Assembly: GCA_041179465.1 (NCBI GenBank)
Contig: JBEGTJ010000047.1
Location: 1 to 12,837, forward strand
DNA from: TMED14 sp041179465
GTDB lineage: Bacteria > Bacteroidota > Bacteroidia > Flavobacteriales > Schleiferiaceae
Direction: 5' to 3'
DNA: 12,837 bases
Part shown: in pieces, positions 12,683 through 12,837 of the stretch
How positions within the stretch are numbered: position 1 is the stretch's first letter
Layout of the letters: each line of letters opens with the position of its first letter
Position numbers and translations under genes: made by a program
The notes under the pieces: generated by a model
The model's database searches: none
Seen by the model: only the letters and a program-made list of their open reading frames with translations
Told to the model about the DNA's origin: nothing

Positions 12683-12707
12683 AAGGCCCCGAACCTCGGG
12701 GCCTTTA
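12681..12707 (-). terminator. Strong terminator hairpin downstream of the probable gyrA gene
   Basis: A perfect 12-bp stem, TAAAGGCCCCGA and TCGGGGCCTTTA, with a 3-base loop starts 24 nt after the upstream gene's stop. On the minus strand it ends in TTTA followed by TCTTT, a short U-rich tail. The stem is symmetrical enough to work in both directions. Confidence 0.8.
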
Positions 12708-12731
12708 ACCAATTCAAAAAGTTAACGGAGC

Positions 12732-12837
12732 TTATTCTGCGGCTCCGTCTCCCCCTTCAGCGGTAGGAATCGCTCCCTCGGCGCCTTCAATTACTTCCTC
12801 CGGTTCTGAGGCCGGAACTTTGGCTACCGAAGCAATC
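12732..12837 (-). CDS. gyrA: C-terminal end of a larger protein, probably DNA gyrase subunit A
   Basis: The last 34 codons of a minus-strand gene enter the window and end at TAA (12734-12732). The peptide begins 'IASVAKVPASEPEE' and ends in a low-complexity tail rich in Glu, Gly and Ala. A short beta strand ending 'I-x-x-V-A-K/R-V' followed by an acidic tail resembles the end of the GyrA C-terminal beta-pinwheel. In Flavobacteriia gyrA is often followed by a signal-peptide TPR gene, as here. The visible part is too short to prove it; other proteins with acidic tails remain possible. Confidence 0.5.
   Translation of the reverse strand, partial: IASVAKVPASEPEEVIEGAEGAIPTAEGGDGAAE

Noticed and set aside
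12659..12712. Eighteen-codon N-terminal extension of the TPR protein
   Set aside because: It would place the signal peptide internally and translate through the -7 element and the upstream terminator stem.
1..12837. Mobile element, prophage or CRISPR explanation for the cluster
   Set aside because: No transposase, integrase, phage structural gene, terminal inverted repeats or spaced direct repeats were seen, and the flanking genes look like ordinary chromosomal genes.

Overview
The window looks like a chromosomal stretch from a GC-rich member of the Bacteroidota, probably Flavobacteriales-like. The evidence is promoters of the Bacteroidota type (TTG, about 20 bp, TAnnTTTG), A-rich leaders in place of Shine-Dalgarno sites, and proteins that read as Bacteroidota variants: an M14 peptidase with a 'NLHDQRS' motif, an HTH-S24 repressor, a SIDEFY-type Y-family polymerase and an error-prone DnaE. 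No tRNA, rRNA, CRISPR array, insertion sequence or phage gene was seen. The species cannot be named from the sequence.

Layout. (1) 1-1920, minus strand: a tight four-gene run: secreted PhoD-like phosphatase, small XRE-type HTH regulator, SRPBCC protein, and the first 30 codons of an unrecognised gene. The 9-nt gaps before the regulator and before the last gene both begin CTTTG directly after the TAA stop. Each therefore forms a perfect TAnnTTTG promoter element 4 nt before the next ATG. (2) 1907-3010, plus: an M14-family zinc peptidase whose start overlaps that of the phosphatase head to head. (3) 2956-3318, minus: a short single-stranded DNA-binding protein whose 3' end overlaps the peptidase gene. 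(4) 3319-3511: an AT-rich divergent control region. (5) 3512-5142, plus: a small zinc-ribbon protein, then a BaiN/HI0933-type flavoprotein. (6) 5198-11140, plus: a four-gene DNA-damage tolerance cassette of LexA-like HTH-S24 repressor, Y-family polymerase, SRAP (HMCES/YedK-like) abasic-site protein and DnaE2/ImuC-like polymerase. (7) 11360-12837, minus: a secreted TPR protein and, upstream of it, the 3' end of a gene that is probably gyrA; each has a strong terminator.

How the genes may work together. The cassette in region 6 is the centre of interest. The repressor keeps the self-cleavage machinery (Ala102-Gly103, Ser142, Lys181) and lies behind an array of GCTAA/TTAGC half-sites covering its own promoter. 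It is followed by a lesion-bypass polymerase with a clamp-binding motif, a protein that crosslinks to abasic sites in single-stranded DNA, and a replicative-type polymerase with a degenerate PHP domain. This has the logic of the ImuA-ImuB-DnaE2 mutasome, with SRAP in the set and no ImuA visible here. The short SSB and zinc-ribbon genes lie about 2 kb upstream. Their control region shares a 12-bp element (10 of 12 bases) with the repressor's operator, so they may belong to the same regulon; that link is tentative.
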